A stretch of DNA of 64,000 nucleotides from Aquabacterium sp. CECT 9606 (GCF_918741295.1 NZ_CAKKNB010000001.1:496001-560000); one strand, 5' to 3'; counted from the first letter of the stretch, positions 32,936 through 43,981 are shown. A program made the numbers and translations. Notes: a model not told the origin generated them from the sequence alone.

Positions 32936-32939
32936 GGGC

Positions 32940-35381
32940 TCAAGTCTGGCCGGCCTGGTTATTCAATTCGGCCAGCAGTTGCTGGATGCGGTCCTGCAGC
33001 TTGTGCGTGCTCAGGCGTTCGCGCAAGCGCTCCACCAGCAGCGGAAAGGAGAACGGTGTCCACCGTTTCAAGGCCTTCACCTCCCAGCGTTTGGCTTGCA
33101 AGGATTGCAGCACGTCTTCCAGCCGGTCCAGCTCGTACTCCTGCTTGAGCACCTCGCGCTCGGCCTGGGTCAACAACAGGTTGCTGGGGTCGTACTTGCG
33201 AAACACTTCAAAGAACAGGCTGCTGGAGGCCTGGATCTGCTTGTTGCTTTTGGGCGCGCCTGGAAAGCCGGGAAAGACGAGGCCCGAGACCCGGGCGATC
33301 TCGCGAAAGCGCCGCTGCGACAATTCGGCCGCGTTCAGGCTGCCCAGCACATCGTGCAGCAGGTTCTCGGTGCTGAGCAGGGACGGCAACAGGTCCGCAT
33401 CCACCGGTTCGGTGCTCAGCAGCTCGATGCCGTAGTCGTTGAAGGAGATCGAGAAGCTGCGCGGTGCGATCTGGCCAAAGCGGTAGGCCCACAGCGTGGC
33501 CAGCGCCAGGTTCACCTGCCGGCCAGCGAAGGGGTAGATGTACAGGTGGTGGCCTTCGCGCGACTTCAGGCTTTCAACCAGCACGGTGTCGGGCGTGGGC
33601 AGGGAGGACCAGCGTTGCTGCACGGCCAGCAAGGGCCGCAGGGCCTGGATCTCGGGCGGGTAGGGGCCGTCTTCGGGTTGGGACGCGAAGTCGGCCAACG
33701 CTTCCAGCATCGCGTGTGCCAGCTCGGACGACATCGGCATCTTGCCGCCGTTCCAGCGCGGCACGGCGGGCCGCTGCCCCTTGGCCAGTCGCACGTAGGC
33801 CGTCATGTCGTGCACCTTGACCAGCTCCAGCAAACGGCCCGCGAAGAGAAAGCAGTCGCGTGGGCGCAGACGCGCGATGAAGCTTTCTTCCACGGTGCCC
33901 AGCACGGGGCCGCGCAGGTAGGACACCTTGAGGTTGGCATCGCTCACGATGGTGCCCACCGACATGCGGTGGCGGCGCGCCAGTTGTGCGTTGACGAGGT
34001 GGTAGCGGCCGTGCTCGTCGGCCTCGATGCGCCGGTAATCCGGGTAGGCCTGCAGCGAGTCGCCACCGCGCCCGGCAAAGTCCAGCACCCAGGCCCACTC
34101 CTCTGGGGTGAGGTGTTGGTAAGCGTGCGTGGTGAGCACTTCGTCAAACAGCGCCTGGCTGTCGAATCCGCCGCCCAGGGCCACGGTGACCACGTGCTGG
34201 ACCAGCACGTCAAAGGGCTTGTCGGGGCTGGTGCGTGCCTCGATGTGGCCTTGCTGAACAGCGCGGCGCGCGGCGGCGGCTTCCAGCAGTTCGATGCTGT
34301 GCGTGGGGACCAGCGTGATGCGCGAAGGCTGCCCCGGCGCGTGGCCTGATCGGCCGGCGCGTTGCAGCAAGCGGGCCACGCCCTTGGCCGATCCAATCTG
34401 CAGCACGCGCTCCACAGGCGAGAAGTCCACGCCCAGGTCCAGGCTGGAAGTTGCCACCACGGCCTTCAAGGTGCCAGCCTTGAGCCCCGCCTCGACCCAT
34501 TCGCGCACGCCCCTGTCCAATGATCCATGGTGCAGGGCGATCAGGCCAGACCAGTCGGGCCGCGCCTCCAGCAGGGCCTGGTACCAAAGCTCCGCCTGTG
34601 ATCGCGTGTTGGTGAAGACCAGGCTGTTGCGACTGGCCTCGATCTCACGGGCCACGGCGGGCACCATGCGCAGGCCCAGGTGGCCGGCCCAGGGAAAGCG
34701 CTGCACTTCGTCGGGCAAGAGCGTGTCGATCGTCAGGGCCTTGGGCAGTTGCCCTTGCACGATGCGGCCTGTGGGGCCCGTCAAGGTGTCGCGGGCCTCA
34801 GGCAGGTTGCCCAAGGTGGCCGACAGGCCCCACACCATCAGTTGGGGATTCCATTGTCGCAAGCGGGCCAGGGCCAGTTGCACCTGCACGCCGCGCTTGT
34901 TGGCGATGAGTTCGTGCCACTCGTCGACCACGACCAGTTGCACGCTGCCCAATTGCTGGGCGGCCTCGGTCTGGGTGAGCAGCAGGCTCAGGCTTTCGGG
35001 CGTGGTGACCAGGGCGGTGGGCAGGCGCTTGGCTTGCCGCGCCCGGGCCGCGCTGGAGGTGTCGCCGGTGCGCATCTCCAGTGTCCATCGGGGCGCCAGC
35101 TCGGGCAGCGGTGCCTGCAAGGCCGCCAAAGTGTCCGAGGCCAGGGCGCGCATCGGGGTGATCCACAGGGCGGTGAGGGGCGGCGCGCCTCGGGTGTTCG
35201 CGGTGGCCGGTGCCAAGGCTTGAAGGGCGCCCAACCACACCGCGTAGGTCTTGCCCGCGCCCGTGGTGGCGTGCAGCAAACCGCTGTCGCCTTGGGCCAT
35301 GGCTTGCCAAACTTCGGTCTGGAATGCGAACGGCGCCCAGCCTTTGCCTGCCAGCCATGACCCGGCAAGTCGCTCGCTCAT
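32940..35381 (-). CDS. Ligase-associated DEXH-box helicase (Lhr-type)
   Basis: An 813-residue superfamily 2 helicase. Walker A is ATTGAGKT (38-45), followed by a DEWH box, a SATLGN motif and QRAGRSGH in the second RecA domain. The C-terminal half is the Lhr-specific winged-helix and beta-barrel region. ATG 35381 overlaps the ligase stop as ATGA; the frame continues upstream to 35501 but inside the ligase gene. It should translocate 3' to 5' on single-stranded DNA during repair. Confidence 0.92.
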   Translation of the reverse strand: MSERLAGSWLAGKGWAPFAFQTEVWQAMAQGDSGLLHATTGAGKTYAVWLGALQALAPATANTRGAPPLTALWITPMRALASDTLAALQAPLPELAPRWTLEMRTGDTSSAARARQAKRLPTALVTTPESLSLLLTQTEAAQQLGSVQLVVVDEWHELIANKRGVQVQLALARLRQWNPQLMVWGLSATLGNLPEARDTLTGPTGRIVQGQLPKALTIDTLLPDEVQRFPWAGHLGLRMVPAVAREIEASRNSLVFTNTRSQAELWYQALLEARPDWSGLIALHHGSLDRGVREWVEAGLKAGTLKAVVATSSLDLGVDFSPVERVLQIGSAKGVARLLQRAGRSGHAPGQPSRITLVPTHSIELLEAAAARRAVQQGHIEARTSPDKPFDVLVQHVVTVALGGGFDSQALFDEVLTTHAYQHLTPEEWAWVLDFAGRGGDSLQAYPDYRRIEADEHGRYHLVNAQLARRHRMSVGTIVSDANLKVSYLRGPVLGTVEESFIARLRPRDCFLFAGRLLELVKVHDMTAYVRLAKGQRPAVPRWNGGKMPMSSELAHAMLEALADFASQPEDGPYPPEIQALRPLLAVQQRWSSLPTPDTVLVESLKSREGHHLYIYPFAGRQVNLALATLWAYRFGQIAPRSFSISFNDYGIELLSTEPVDADLLPSLLSTENLLHDVLGSLNAAELSQRRFREIARVSGLVFPGFPGAPKSNKQIQASSSLFFEVFRKYDPSNLLLTQAEREVLKQEYELDRLEDVLQSLQAKRWEVKALKRWTPFSFPLLVERLRERLSTHKLQDRIQQLLAELNNQAGQT

Positions 35382-37060
35382 GCGGCCTTGGCGTCCGGGG
35401 TGGGGATCAGGGCGCGCAAGTTGGCCAAGGTGTCGGCCTCTTTCACGGGCTTGTCCCAGCGCAGCCGCAGCATGCGCGGAAAGCGCACGGCCAGGCCGCA
35501 TTTGTGGCGGCTGGAGGCCTGGATGCCTTCAAAGCCAAGCTCCACCACCAGCGTGGGTGTGACGCTGCGCACCGGGCCGAACTTCTCGATGGTGGTTTGG
35601 CGGATGCGCTGGTCCACCTGCCGCATCTCTTCGTCGGTCAGGCCCGAGTAGGCCTTGGCGAAAGGCACCAGGCGGTCGTCGTCCCACACGGCGAAGGTGT
35701 AGTCGGTGTAGAGGTTGGCGCGCCGGCCGTGGCCGCTTTGCGCGTAGATCAGCACGGCATCGATGGTGAAGGGGTCGACCTTCCATTTCCACCACAGGCC
35801 GACGTCCTTGGTGCGGCCGGTGCCATACAAGCTGTCGCGGCGCTTGAGCATGAAGCCTTCCACACCACGGCTGCGCGACTCTTCGCGCCACTCGGCCAGG
35901 GTGGCCCAATCGGGGGCCGTGACCAGGGGCGAGAGTTGCAACGGCGCCAACGGCGCGGGCAGGATGTGCGGCTCGATGGGGGCCTCCAGCGGCAGGTCGG
36001 TTTGCGGCAGGGTGGGCGCGGTGATCAGGGCATCCAATTGCTCGCGTCGCCGCCACTGCGGCCAGGCCCGGCAGTCTTCGCCCTGGTGCTCCAGCAGGTC
36101 GTAGGCCAGGAAGGCCACGGGGCATTCGGCCAGGATGGCTTTGCCCAGGGTTTTGCGGCCGATGCGTTTTTGCAGGGCCGCGAACGGTTGCACATGGCCC
36201 TCTTTCCAGACCACGATTTCGCCATCGACCACGGTGTTGTCGGGCAAGACCAAAGCCATCGCGTCCAGCTCCGGGAAGCGGCCATTGAGCAGGTCCTCGC
36301 CGCGCGACCACAACCACGATTCGGCGCCCCGCTTGATGAACTGCGCGCGGATGCCGTCCCATTTCCATTCGACCAGCCAGTCCTCGATCGGGCCCAGGCT
36401 GTCGACCGGGGCTTGGAGCGGGTGCGCCAGGAAGAAGGGGTAAGGCTGGCCCGAGGCCTGCGATGGCGATTCGGGGTCGGACAAAGCTTCATAGCGCGCG
36501 GCCGTGGGCACGTGCTGCTTGTCGGTGTAGCCCATCAGGCGCTGCGCCAGGTGTTTGGCGTCCAGTCCCGTCACCTGGGCCAGCGCGCGCAGCACCAGGT
36601 TGCGCGCCACGCCCACGCGAAAGCCCCCGCCGATGAGCTTGGTGAGCAGGAAGCGGCCTGGCGTGTCCAGCTCGTCCCAATAGCCTTGCAGGGCGGCCAT
36701 GGTCGATGCGGGCTCTCGGCCGCGCAGAGACAGCAGGCGCTCCTCCATCCAGCGGTGCAGGGCCACGTCGGTCACTTGCTCGGCGGGCGGCAGGATGTGG
36801 GCGATGGTCTCGGCCAAGTCGCCGACCACGTCGTAGCTTTCGTCGAACAGCCATTCGGGAATGCGGGCGTGCTCGCGCGCCGCAGCGCGGATCACGCCGG
36901 TGGGCACGGTTTGCCGAGGCTTGCCGCCGGCCAGGAAGTACAAGGCCCAGGCGGCATCGGCCGCGGGAGCGCTTTGAAAATACGCCACCAAAGCCTGGGT
37001 CTTGGCCGTGGTGGAGGTGCTGCTGTCCAGTGCTTCGAACAACTGGGCGAAGCGCTTCAT
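35378..37060 (-). CDS. ATP-dependent DNA ligase of the repair cassette
   Basis: A 560-residue ligase with an N-terminal DNA-binding domain (1-205), a nucleotidyltransferase domain with the adenylated lysine K233 ([10 protein letters not shown]), [18 protein letters not shown] and WWKWK motifs, and an OB-fold C-terminus. It seals nicks using ATP, unlike the housekeeping NAD-dependent LigA. ATG 37060 overlaps the exonuclease stop as ATGA; the longer frame to 38047 is antisense or out of register with the exonuclease gene and is not used. Confidence 0.92.
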   Translation of the reverse strand: MKRFAQLFEALDSSTSTTAKTQALVAYFQSAPAADAAWALYFLAGGKPRQTVPTGVIRAAAREHARIPEWLFDESYDVVGDLAETIAHILPPAEQVTDVALHRWMEERLLSLRGREPASTMAALQGYWDELDTPGRFLLTKLIGGGFRVGVARNLVLRALAQVTGLDAKHLAQRLMGYTDKQHVPTAARYEALSDPESPSQASGQPYPFFLAHPLQAPVDSLGPIEDWLVEWKWDGIRAQFIKRGAESWLWSRGEDLLNGRFPELDAMALVLPDNTVVDGEIVVWKEGHVQPFAALQKRIGRKTLGKAILAECPVAFLAYDLLEHQGEDCRAWPQWRRREQLDALITAPTLPQTDLPLEAPIEPHILPAPLAPLQLSPLVTAPDWATLAEWREESRSRGVEGFMLKRRDSLYGTGRTKDVGLWWKWKVDPFTIDAVLIYAQSGHGRRANLYTDYTFAVWDDDRLVPFAKAYSGLTDEEMRQVDQRIRQTTIEKFGPVRSVTPTLVVELGFEGIQASSRHKCGLAVRFPRMLRLRWDKPVKEADTLANLRALIPTPDAKAA

Positions 37061-38097
37061 GGCGGCGTCTCCGCCACGGGTGCGGCTTCTGCATTTTCTT
37101 CCGCTTCGTCGCCGTACTCGGTCTTGAAGGCCCCGGCCTGCAAGCCTTGCTCGCCAAAGTAACGCACCAACGGCTCCACATAGCCATGCGTCACGATCAC
37201 GCGGGGAGCCTGGGTGGCCTGCACGGCCTCCAGCAGGCCTGGCCAATCGGCGTGGTCGGACAGCACGAAGCCCCGGTCCAGGCCCCGGCGCCGGCGCGTG
37301 CCGCGCAACTGCATCCAGCCGGAAGCGAAGGCGTCGCTGTGCTCGCCAAAGCGTTTGGTCCAGCCGCTGCCTTGCGCGGAGGGTGGGGCCAGGACCAGCG
37401 ATGTCTTCAGGTCGGCCGGCGTGGTGTCCAGCACCGACTGCGTGGCGGGCAAGGGCACGCCGCTGGCGCGGTAGGCGTCGTTCATCAGCGTCATCGCGCC
37501 GTGGGCCACGATGGGCCCGATCGACGGGTCGATGCCCGCCAGCACGCGCTGCGCCTTGCCAAATGAATACGCATACAGCACCGAAGGCCGGCCCGCCTGC
37601 GCATTGCCCCGCCACCAGGCGTTGATGTCGTCGAACACCTGCTGCTGCGCTTGCCAGCGGAACACTGGCAGGCCAAAGGTGGATTCGGTGATGAAGACAT
37701 CGCAGCGAACGGGCTCGAACGGCGCGCAAGTGGCGTCCGGCCCGGTCTTGTAATCGCCCGAAGCCACCCACACGCGGCCTTCGTGTTCCAGGCGGACCTG
37801 GGCCGAGCCCAAAACATGGCCGGCGGGGTGAAACGACACACGCACACCGCGGTGCGTGATGGTCTGGCCGTAGGGCAGGGTCTGCAAGGGGATGTCCGCG
37901 CCCAAACGCGCCTGCAGCACCAAGCGCCCTTCCTCGGGCGCCAGGTAGTGCCCATGCCCCACGCGGGCGTGGTCGCCGTGGGCGTGGGTGATCAGGGCAT
38001 GGGACACCGGCTTCCACGGGTCGATGTAGAAATCCCCCGGTGGGCAATACAGGCCTTGGGGTCGGGCCACCACCAGATCATTGTTGGAATCGGCCAT
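37057..38097 (-). CDS. Ligase-associated DNA exonuclease (metallo-beta-lactamase/beta-CASP fold)
   Basis: A 346-residue beta-lactamase-fold nuclease with THAHGDHARVG (H38, H40, D42, H43), a GHVLGSAQV strand, SGDYKTG and HADWPGL. It is the first gene of the repair cassette and is related to the SNM1/Artemis nucleases. ATG 38097 gives the family length; the frame upstream to 38268 overlaps the FtsH-like gene region on the other strand. No LexA box was seen in the 179 bp ahead of it. Confidence 0.9.
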   Translation of the reverse strand: MADSNNDLVVARPQGLYCPPGDFYIDPWKPVSHALITHAHGDHARVGHGHYLAPEEGRLVLQARLGADIPLQTLPYGQTITHRGVRVSFHPAGHVLGSAQVRLEHEGRVWVASGDYKTGPDATCAPFEPVRCDVFITESTFGLPVFRWQAQQQVFDDINAWWRGNAQAGRPSVLYAYSFGKAQRVLAGIDPSIGPIVAHGAMTLMNDAYRASGVPLPATQSVLDTTPADLKTSLVLAPPSAQGSGWTKRFGEHSDAFASGWMQLRGTRRRRGLDRGFVLSDHADWPGLLEAVQATQAPRVIVTHGYVEPLVRYFGEQGLQAGAFKTEYGDEAEENAEAAPVAETPP

Positions 38098-38276
38098 CCG
38101 GTTTAGGGTTTGGTGTTGCAGGCGGTAATAGTGCTCAGCTGAAGGGTAGCAAACGGTGTGCGCATGATTTTCAGGCGCATCAAAGGGGATTTGTGGGCGC
38201 AACTCGGGCCTTCGCTTTTCGGCACTTGGCCGACACTGAGCGTTGCCCCCCTTTGTCCGTCTTTGCAAGTTCTGCC

Positions 38277-40157
38277 ATGCCCAAGTTCAAGATCGTTCTC
38301 TCGTCGTCCCAGCGCCGCAAGCTCGCGGGTGTGGGATTGGTGTTGTTGCTGGCACTGGCCTGGACTGGCGTCTCGGTGCTGCAAGACACGGCTGTGCGCG
38401 AGGCCCAGGCCCGCAAGGACGTGACCGCGCTGGCTTTCGAGAAGAACCCGGATGCCTGGTTGAACAGCCCGACGGAAGCCTCGGCTTTTGAAAAGGCGGT
38501 GTCCAGCGGGCAGGTGGTGTCGGTGGCCACGAGTGGCTCGCTGGTGCTTTACACCGACAAGGCTGGCAAGCACCACAGCACCCGCCTGGTCGATTGCGGC
38601 CCGGGTTGCAGCACCAACCTGCTGGGTCGCCTGGGCGAGTTGAGCCTGCAAAAAGGCTTTGTGCTGACCCGCACCGACATCGACCCCCGCACACCCAGCC
38701 AGAAGTTCAACGAAACCCTGGAGGGCCTGGGGCGCCTCAGCCTGGCCCTGCTGCCGGTCTTCCTGATCGCCGGCCTGATGTTCTACCAGATGCGTGGCGG
38801 CTCCTTGCCCTTTGGCGGCACCAAGCTGGCCGAGCGGCCCGACACCGAGTTCAAGGACGTGATTGGCGCCGACGAGGCCAAGAAAGCCTTGCGCCGCGTG
38901 GTCGCCTTCATGACCGACCCGGCTGAATATGTTCGTGTGGGCGCGCATGCGCCGCGTGGCGTGCTGATTGACGGCCCGCCCGGCACCGGTAAGACCTTGC
39001 TGGCCCGCGCCTTGGCCAAGGAATGCGGCGCCAACTTCATCAGCGTGGATGGCTCGCACTTCAGCTCCATGTTCTTTGGCGCTGGCATCGGCAAGGTCAA
39101 GGAGCTGTTCGAGCGTGCACGCAAGAACGCGCCCTGCATCATCTTCATCGACGAGCTGGACGGCGTGGGCAGGCGCTCAAGCGGCGGCGATACCAGCGGT
39201 GCCGGCGACCAGGAGCAGAACCGCATCATCAACCGCATCCTCGTCGAACTCGATGGCTTTTCGCCGCTGGAGAACGTGGTCGTGGTCGGTGCCACCAACC
39301 ACGTCGACAACATCGACAAGGCCATGCGCCGACCCGGCCGCTTCGACATGATCGTGCGCACCGAGTTGCCCACGGCCGCCGAGCGCGAAGCCCTGTTCGG
39401 CCTCTACCTGGAAAAGGTCAAGGCCGCTGAAAAAATCGATCTGACCTCGCTGGCCCGCACCGCCACGGGCATGTCGCCCGCCGACATCGCCAACTGCGTG
39501 AACCGCGCGGCCTCCTATGCGGCCGAAGGCGGCCAGCCCGAGGTCACCGCCGAGTTGCTGTACCGCTCGATCGAAACCTTCCAGCTGGGTGGTGAGGTGT
39601 CGTCCGCCAAGGGCACTTTGTGCCCCGAGACTTTGCGCCGCTTGGCGGTGCACGAAGGCGGCCATGGCCTGGTGGCCCACGTGCTGGACGCTGGCAGCGT
39701 CGAGCGCGTCAGCATTGAACCCAGGGGCGGCGCCCTGGGCGTGACCTACGTGGCCCGCCACACCGAAGAACCCTTGTATGGCGAGCGCGAACTCAAGTCT
39801 CGGTTGGCCATGCTGCTGGCCGGTCGCGAGGCCGAGATGATGGTGTTCGGCAACACCTCGTCGGGCGCGGCAGACGACCTCAAGCGCGCCTCCGAGCTGG
39901 CCACGTCCATGATCGGCAGCTTCGGTTTTGGCAAGACCTTCGGCCTGCTCAGCATGGCGGGTGTGCCCAAGGAGCTCATCGGCCCCGACATCCAGAAGAA
40001 CCTGCTGGACGAGGCCCGCCTGTTGCTGGAACAAGCCCAGGTCGAATGCCAGGCCGTGCTCACCCAGCACCGCCCTCGGCTGGAAGCCCTGACCGACTTG
40101 TTGCTCGACCAGGAAACCGTCAGCGGCCAGCCGCTGCAGGCCGTTCTGAACGCCTGA
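38277..40157 (+). CDS. FtsH-like AAA+ membrane metalloprotease paralogue
   Basis: A 626-residue protein. Two N-terminal membrane spans (about 15-35 and 155-175) flank a periplasmic loop. The AAA domain has GPPGTGKT near residue 232, Walker B IIFIDELDG and RRPGRFD. The pore loop reads MFFGAG where FtsH has FVG. The protease site is H459-EGG-H463 with the third ligand in AADDLKRA. It would degrade membrane or misfolded proteins. Divergence from housekeeping FtsH suggests a second, specialised copy. It is divergent from the repair cassette, 179 bp apart, and its end overlaps the patatin gene by 38 bp. Confidence 0.9.
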   Translation: MPKFKIVLSSSQRRKLAGVGLVLLLALAWTGVSVLQDTAVREAQARKDVTALAFEKNPDAWLNSPTEASAFEKAVSSGQVVSVATSGSLVLYTDKAGKHHSTRLVDCGPGCSTNLLGRLGELSLQKGFVLTRTDIDPRTPSQKFNETLEGLGRLSLALLPVFLIAGLMFYQMRGGSLPFGGTKLAERPDTEFKDVIGADEAKKALRRVVAFMTDPAEYVRVGAHAPRGVLIDGPPGTGKTLLARALAKECGANFISVDGSHFSSMFFGAGIGKVKELFERARKNAPCIIFIDELDGVGRRSSGGDTSGAGDQEQNRIINRILVELDGFSPLENVVVVGATNHVDNIDKAMRRPGRFDMIVRTELPTAAEREALFGLYLEKVKAAEKIDLTSLARTATGMSPADIANCVNRAASYAAEGGQPEVTAELLYRSIETFQLGGEVSSAKGTLCPETLRRLAVHEGGHGLVAHVLDAGSVERVSIEPRGGALGVTYVARHTEEPLYGERELKSRLAMLLAGREAEMMVFGNTSSGAADDLKRASELATSMIGSFGFGKTFGLLSMAGVPKELIGPDIQKNLLDEARLLLEQAQVECQAVLTQHRPRLEALTDLLLDQETVSGQPLQAVLNA

Positions 40158-41340
40158 AGTCGTGCGTGACGAACTCCTTGTCTTCGGGCGGGAGTTCCAG
40201 CCAATCCTTGTGCGTCAGGGTGTGGCGGATGTCGTCCAGACCGGTGGTCCAGTGGTCGCGCATGGTGATGGGGCCGAACTCGTAATCCTTCGACAAGCCA
40301 TCCCACTCCTTGTCGCGGTAGATCAGGTGGATCACGTTGTACTGGTGGCTGCAGGCCAGCTCCTGGGCCGTCTGGCAATGTTGCGCATCGGCCTGGATGG
40401 CATCGTGCGGCACCTTCTCCAGCAGGTCGCGCAGCAAGCGCCGGTACTTCTGTTCGCGTTCCATCATGTCGGTGATCGCCCGCGTGCGGCTTGAATACTG
40501 GATGTCCTTGATGCGCTCCTGCACATCAAAGATGTTGGTGGGCAAGACACCGATCGAACTCCACAGGTCCACTTGAAACGCGATGGTGTTGCGCCGCGGT
40601 GTGGCCGACAAGATCTGCGCCAATGGGGTGTTGGACACCAGGCCGCCATCCCAATAGAACTCGCCCTCGATCTCGACCGCCGGAAAGCTGGGCGGCAGCG
40701 CGCCCGAGGCCATGAAGTGCTCCGCCCGCATCCGACCTTGGGTCGGCCCGCTCGTGTTCTCGAAGAACTCGAAGTTGCCCGTGCGCACATTGACCGCGCC
40801 CACCGACACGCGGATCTCACCTGCGTTGATGCGGTCGAAATCGGTCAGGCGCTCCAGTGTCGACTTCAGTTGCGAGGTGTCGTAGAAGCTGGCCAGATCG
40901 GGCGTGGTGCTCAAGGACTGCCAGGTGGGCGCCGCGCGTGGCACGAAGAAGCCTTTCTGCCCTTCCACCATGGCGCGCCAGGCCGAGAAGCCATTGAAGG
41001 CCTTGCGCGCACTGCCACCCAATTGCTCCACCCAGGTTTGCAGCGCCTCGGCTGTGGGCTGGAAGTAGGCAGGTTGGCAGATGGTGTCCCAGAATTCCTT
41101 CAGCCGCGGGATGCGCAGCTCGGGCGGGTTGCCCGCGATGATGGCGCAGTTCAGCGCGCCAATCGAGATGCCCGCCACCCAATTGGGATGGATGCCCGCC
41201 TCGTGCAGGCCCTCGACCACGCCCGCCTGGTAAGAGCCCAAGGCCCCACCCCCTTGCAGCACCAAGGCGACCACATCGTAGGGCAGGCCGTTGTCCGATG
41301 GCGGGGTGGCAACACTGCTGACAGGCTTGTTCAACATCAT
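40120..41340 (-). CDS. Patatin-like phospholipase (DUF3734 type)
   Basis: A 406-residue patatin lipase. The oxyanion motif is LQGGGALG (28-35), the nucleophile is S59 in GISIG (57-61) and the catalytic Asp is in WDGG. The C-terminal extension is of the DUF3734 type. It releases fatty acids from phospholipids or storage lipid. ATG 41340 is a judgement; in-frame starts at 41358 and 41409 are possible. The 3' end overlaps the FtsH-like gene on the other strand by 38 bp, so no terminator separates them. Confidence 0.88.
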   Translation of the reverse strand: MMLNKPVSSVATPPSDNGLPYDVVALVLQGGGALGSYQAGVVEGLHEAGIHPNWVAGISIGALNCAIIAGNPPELRIPRLKEFWDTICQPAYFQPTAEALQTWVEQLGGSARKAFNGFSAWRAMVEGQKGFFVPRAAPTWQSLSTTPDLASFYDTSQLKSTLERLTDFDRINAGEIRVSVGAVNVRTGNFEFFENTSGPTQGRMRAEHFMASGALPPSFPAVEIEGEFYWDGGLVSNTPLAQILSATPRRNTIAFQVDLWSSIGVLPTNIFDVQERIKDIQYSSRTRAITDMMEREQKYRRLLRDLLEKVPHDAIQADAQHCQTAQELACSHQYNVIHLIYRDKEWDGLSKDYEFGPITMRDHWTTGLDDIRHTLTHKDWLELPPEDKEFVTHDFRRSERPAAAGR

Positions 41341-41480
41341 GGGCGATCCAGTTGGCATGAGCTTGTTCAAGCCTATCAGCAAGGCCATCCCTGCGCAGCG
41401 TCCGGTCATTCCGGCCAGGCGGGGCGTGCCTGTCTCAACCGGTGTCTACTGGCCCGATTCAAAAAGATGGAGAGGGCGCC

Positions 41481-42872
41481 ATGGACTTGCTGATCATCCT
41501 TCTCGCCTTGGGCTTGCTGATCTACGTGGCCTACAAGGGGCACAGCGTCATCCTCTTCGCACCCGTGGCGGCCTTGCTGGCCGTGCTGCTCACCGAGCCC
41601 ACGCTGGTGGCGCCTGTCTACATCGGCCTGTTCATGGACAAGATGGTGCAGTTCATCAGGCAGTATTTCCCGGTCTTCATGCTGGGGGCGGTGTTTGGCA
41701 AAGTGATCGAGCTGTCCGGTTTCTCCACCTCCATCGTGTCCTCGGTCATCAAGCTGGTGGGGGGCAGCCGGGCCATGTTGTCGATCGTGCTGGTGTGCGC
41801 CATCCTCACGTATGGCGGCGTCTCGCTCTTCGTGGTGGTGTTCGCGGTCTACCCTTTCGCGGCCGAGTTGTTCCGGCAACTGCAAATCCCCAAGCGGCTC
41901 ATCCCCGGCACCATCGCGCTGGGCGCCTTCAGCTTCACCATGGACTCGTTGCCTGGCACACCGCAGATCCAGAACATCATCCCCACCACCTTCTTCCACA
42001 CCAACACCTGGGCGGCGCCCTGGCTGGGCGTCATCGGCTCGGTCTTCATCCTGGTGACAGGCATGCTGTACCTGGAGTCGCGCCGACGCAGTGCCTTGGC
42101 GCAAGGCGAAGGCTATGGCCAGCACACGCTCAACGAGCCCGAGAAGATGGTGGCTGGCCCGCTGCCCAGTCCCTGGATCGCCATGTTGCCGTTGGTGCTG
42201 GTGGCGGCGCTGAACAAGGTCTTCACCACGGTGATCCCTTCGGTGTATGGCAAGACCTACATGGTCGACCTGCCTGGCCTGAAGCACCCGGTGACGGGCG
42301 AGGTGTCGGCGGTGGTGGCCATCTGGGCGGTCGAGGCGGCCTTGCTGGTGGGCATCGCCACCGTCTTGTTGTTCGCTTTCAAGCCTGTCGTCAGCCGCTT
42401 TGCCGAGGGCAGTAAAGCGGCGGTGTCGGGCTCGCTGTTGGCGGCCATGAACACGGCCTCGGAGTATGGCTTCGGGGCCGTCATCGCGGCCTTGCCGGGC
42501 TTCATCTCGGTCACGGCGGCGTTGAAGGCCATCCCCAATCCCCTGGTCAACGAGGCCATCACCGTGACCACCTTGGCGGGCATCACGGGCTCGGCCTCGG
42601 GCGGCATGAGCATCGCCTTGGCGGCCATGGCCGACACCTTCATCCAGAACGCGCAGGCGGCGGGCATCCCGATGGAGGTGCTGCACCGTGTCGCGTCGAT
42701 GGCCAGCGGCGGCATGGACACCTTGCCGCACAACGGCGCGGTCATCACCTTGCTGGCCGTCACGGGCCTGACGCACCGCGAGTCCTACCGCGACATCTTC
42801 GCGGTGACCTGCCTCAAGACGCTGGCGGTCTTCGTGGTGATCGGGGTGTATCTGCTGACCGGCCTGTATTGA
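41481..42872 (+). CDS. GntP family permease
   Basis: A 463-residue permease with about twelve spans and the GntP-family arrangement of two halves around a central loop (YLESRRRSAL). Family members import gluconate or other small organic acids by proton symport; the substrate here is unknown. GGAG and the start ATG 41481 are well placed, whereas the frame from 41442 is not. No sugar-acid catabolic gene is adjacent; the next gene is a converging acrylyl-CoA-reductase-like enzyme. Confidence 0.88.
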   Translation: MDLLIILLALGLLIYVAYKGHSVILFAPVAALLAVLLTEPTLVAPVYIGLFMDKMVQFIRQYFPVFMLGAVFGKVIELSGFSTSIVSSVIKLVGGSRAMLSIVLVCAILTYGGVSLFVVVFAVYPFAAELFRQLQIPKRLIPGTIALGAFSFTMDSLPGTPQIQNIIPTTFFHTNTWAAPWLGVIGSVFILVTGMLYLESRRRSALAQGEGYGQHTLNEPEKMVAGPLPSPWIAMLPLVLVAALNKVFTTVIPSVYGKTYMVDLPGLKHPVTGEVSAVVAIWAVEAALLVGIATVLLFAFKPVVSRFAEGSKAAVSGSLLAAMNTASEYGFGAVIAALPGFISVTAALKAIPNPLVNEAITVTTLAGITGSASGGMSIALAAMADTFIQNAQAAGIPMEVLHRVASMASGGMDTLPHNGAVITLLAVTGLTHRESYRDIFAVTCLKTLAVFVVIGVYLLTGLY

Positions 42873-42888
42873 TTGAAGCCGTGCCCGA

Positions 42889-43881
42889 TCAAGGCCGGGT
42901 GCGCACCACCAGGCGGCCTCTGACCTGGCCGGCCCTCAGGCGCGCAGCGGCATCGATGGATTCGGCCAGCGACACCTCGGTGGTGATCTGGTCCAGCAAG
43001 GCCAGGTCCAGGTCTTGCGCCAGCCGCTGCCATGCTTGTTGGCGCAGCGCCAGCGAAGCCATCACGCTGTCCACGCCCAGCAAGGCCACGCCCCGCAAGA
43101 TGAAGGGCATGACCGTGCCGGGCAAGTCAAAGCCCTGCGCCAGCCCGCAGGCCGCCACCGCGCCGCCGTAGCTGGTCTGGGCGCAGGCGTTGACGAGCGT
43201 GTGGCTGCCCACGGAATCCACCACCGCCACCCAGCGTTCTTTCTGCAAAGGCTTGCCGGGCGATGACAGCTCTGCGCGGTCAATCACGCGGTTGGCCCCC
43301 AGGCCGAGCAGGTAGTCGGTTTCACCGACCTTGCCGGTGGCGGCCACCACCACATGGCCCAGCCTGGCCAACAAGGCCACCGCGATCGAGCCCACGCCAC
43401 CCGTGGCGCCGGTCACCAGCACCTCACCGCCACCATGCAAGGCGCCGTGCCGCTCCAGCGCCATCACGCACAGCATGGCGGTGTAGCCCGCCGTGCCAAT
43501 GGCCATCGCCTGCCGGGTGCTGAAGGCGTCGGGCAGGGGCACCAGCCAGTCGCCGTTCAGGCGGGCTTTCTCGGCCAGGCAGCCCTTGTGCGTTTCGCCC
43601 ACGCCAAAGCCGTTCAGCACCACCTTGTCGCCCGGCTTCCAATGCGGGTGCTCGCTGTCGATGACCGTGCCCGCCCCGTCCACGCCGGCCACCATGGGCC
43701 AGCTTCGCACCACGGGCGACGTGTTGGTGATGGCCAGCGCGTCCTTGTAGTTCAACGTGGAGTAGTCGATGGCCACCGTCACCCCAAGTCCTTCAGGCAC
43801 GGCAGGTAAAAAATGGTCATCGACCGCCTTCACGGCGACGCTGAAATCGGGGTTCTTGTCGAGCACCAGGGCGTTGAACAC
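42889..43881 (-). CDS. acuI: Acrylyl-CoA reductase-like MDR oxidoreductase
   Basis: A 330-residue zinc-free medium-chain dehydrogenase with the AcuI-type N-terminus (LNYKDALAITN), VAGVDGAG and the NADPH motif VTGATGGVGS. AcuI reduces acryloyl-CoA to propionyl-CoA, and relatives act on other enoyl groups as YhdH-like oxidoreductases. GTG 43881 follows GAGGAG; a longer frame to 43908 lacks a site. It stands alone, converging with the GntP permease. The natural substrate is not settled. Confidence 0.85.
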   Translation of the reverse strand: MFNALVLDKNPDFSVAVKAVDDHFLPAVPEGLGVTVAIDYSTLNYKDALAITNTSPVVRSWPMVAGVDGAGTVIDSEHPHWKPGDKVVLNGFGVGETHKGCLAEKARLNGDWLVPLPDAFSTRQAMAIGTAGYTAMLCVMALERHGALHGGGEVLVTGATGGVGSIAVALLARLGHVVVAATGKVGETDYLLGLGANRVIDRAELSSPGKPLQKERWVAVVDSVGSHTLVNACAQTSYGGAVAACGLAQGFDLPGTVMPFILRGVALLGVDSVMASLALRQQAWQRLAQDLDLALLDQITTEVSLAESIDAAARLRAGQVRGRLVVRTRP

Positions 43882-43981
43882 GTGCGTCTCCTCGCGATGT
43901 GAAACCAATTGTCAAGGCACGGAACACTACACCAGGATGAGCGATGATGCCGTCTCACCTCATCAACACCGGAGACCCGCT

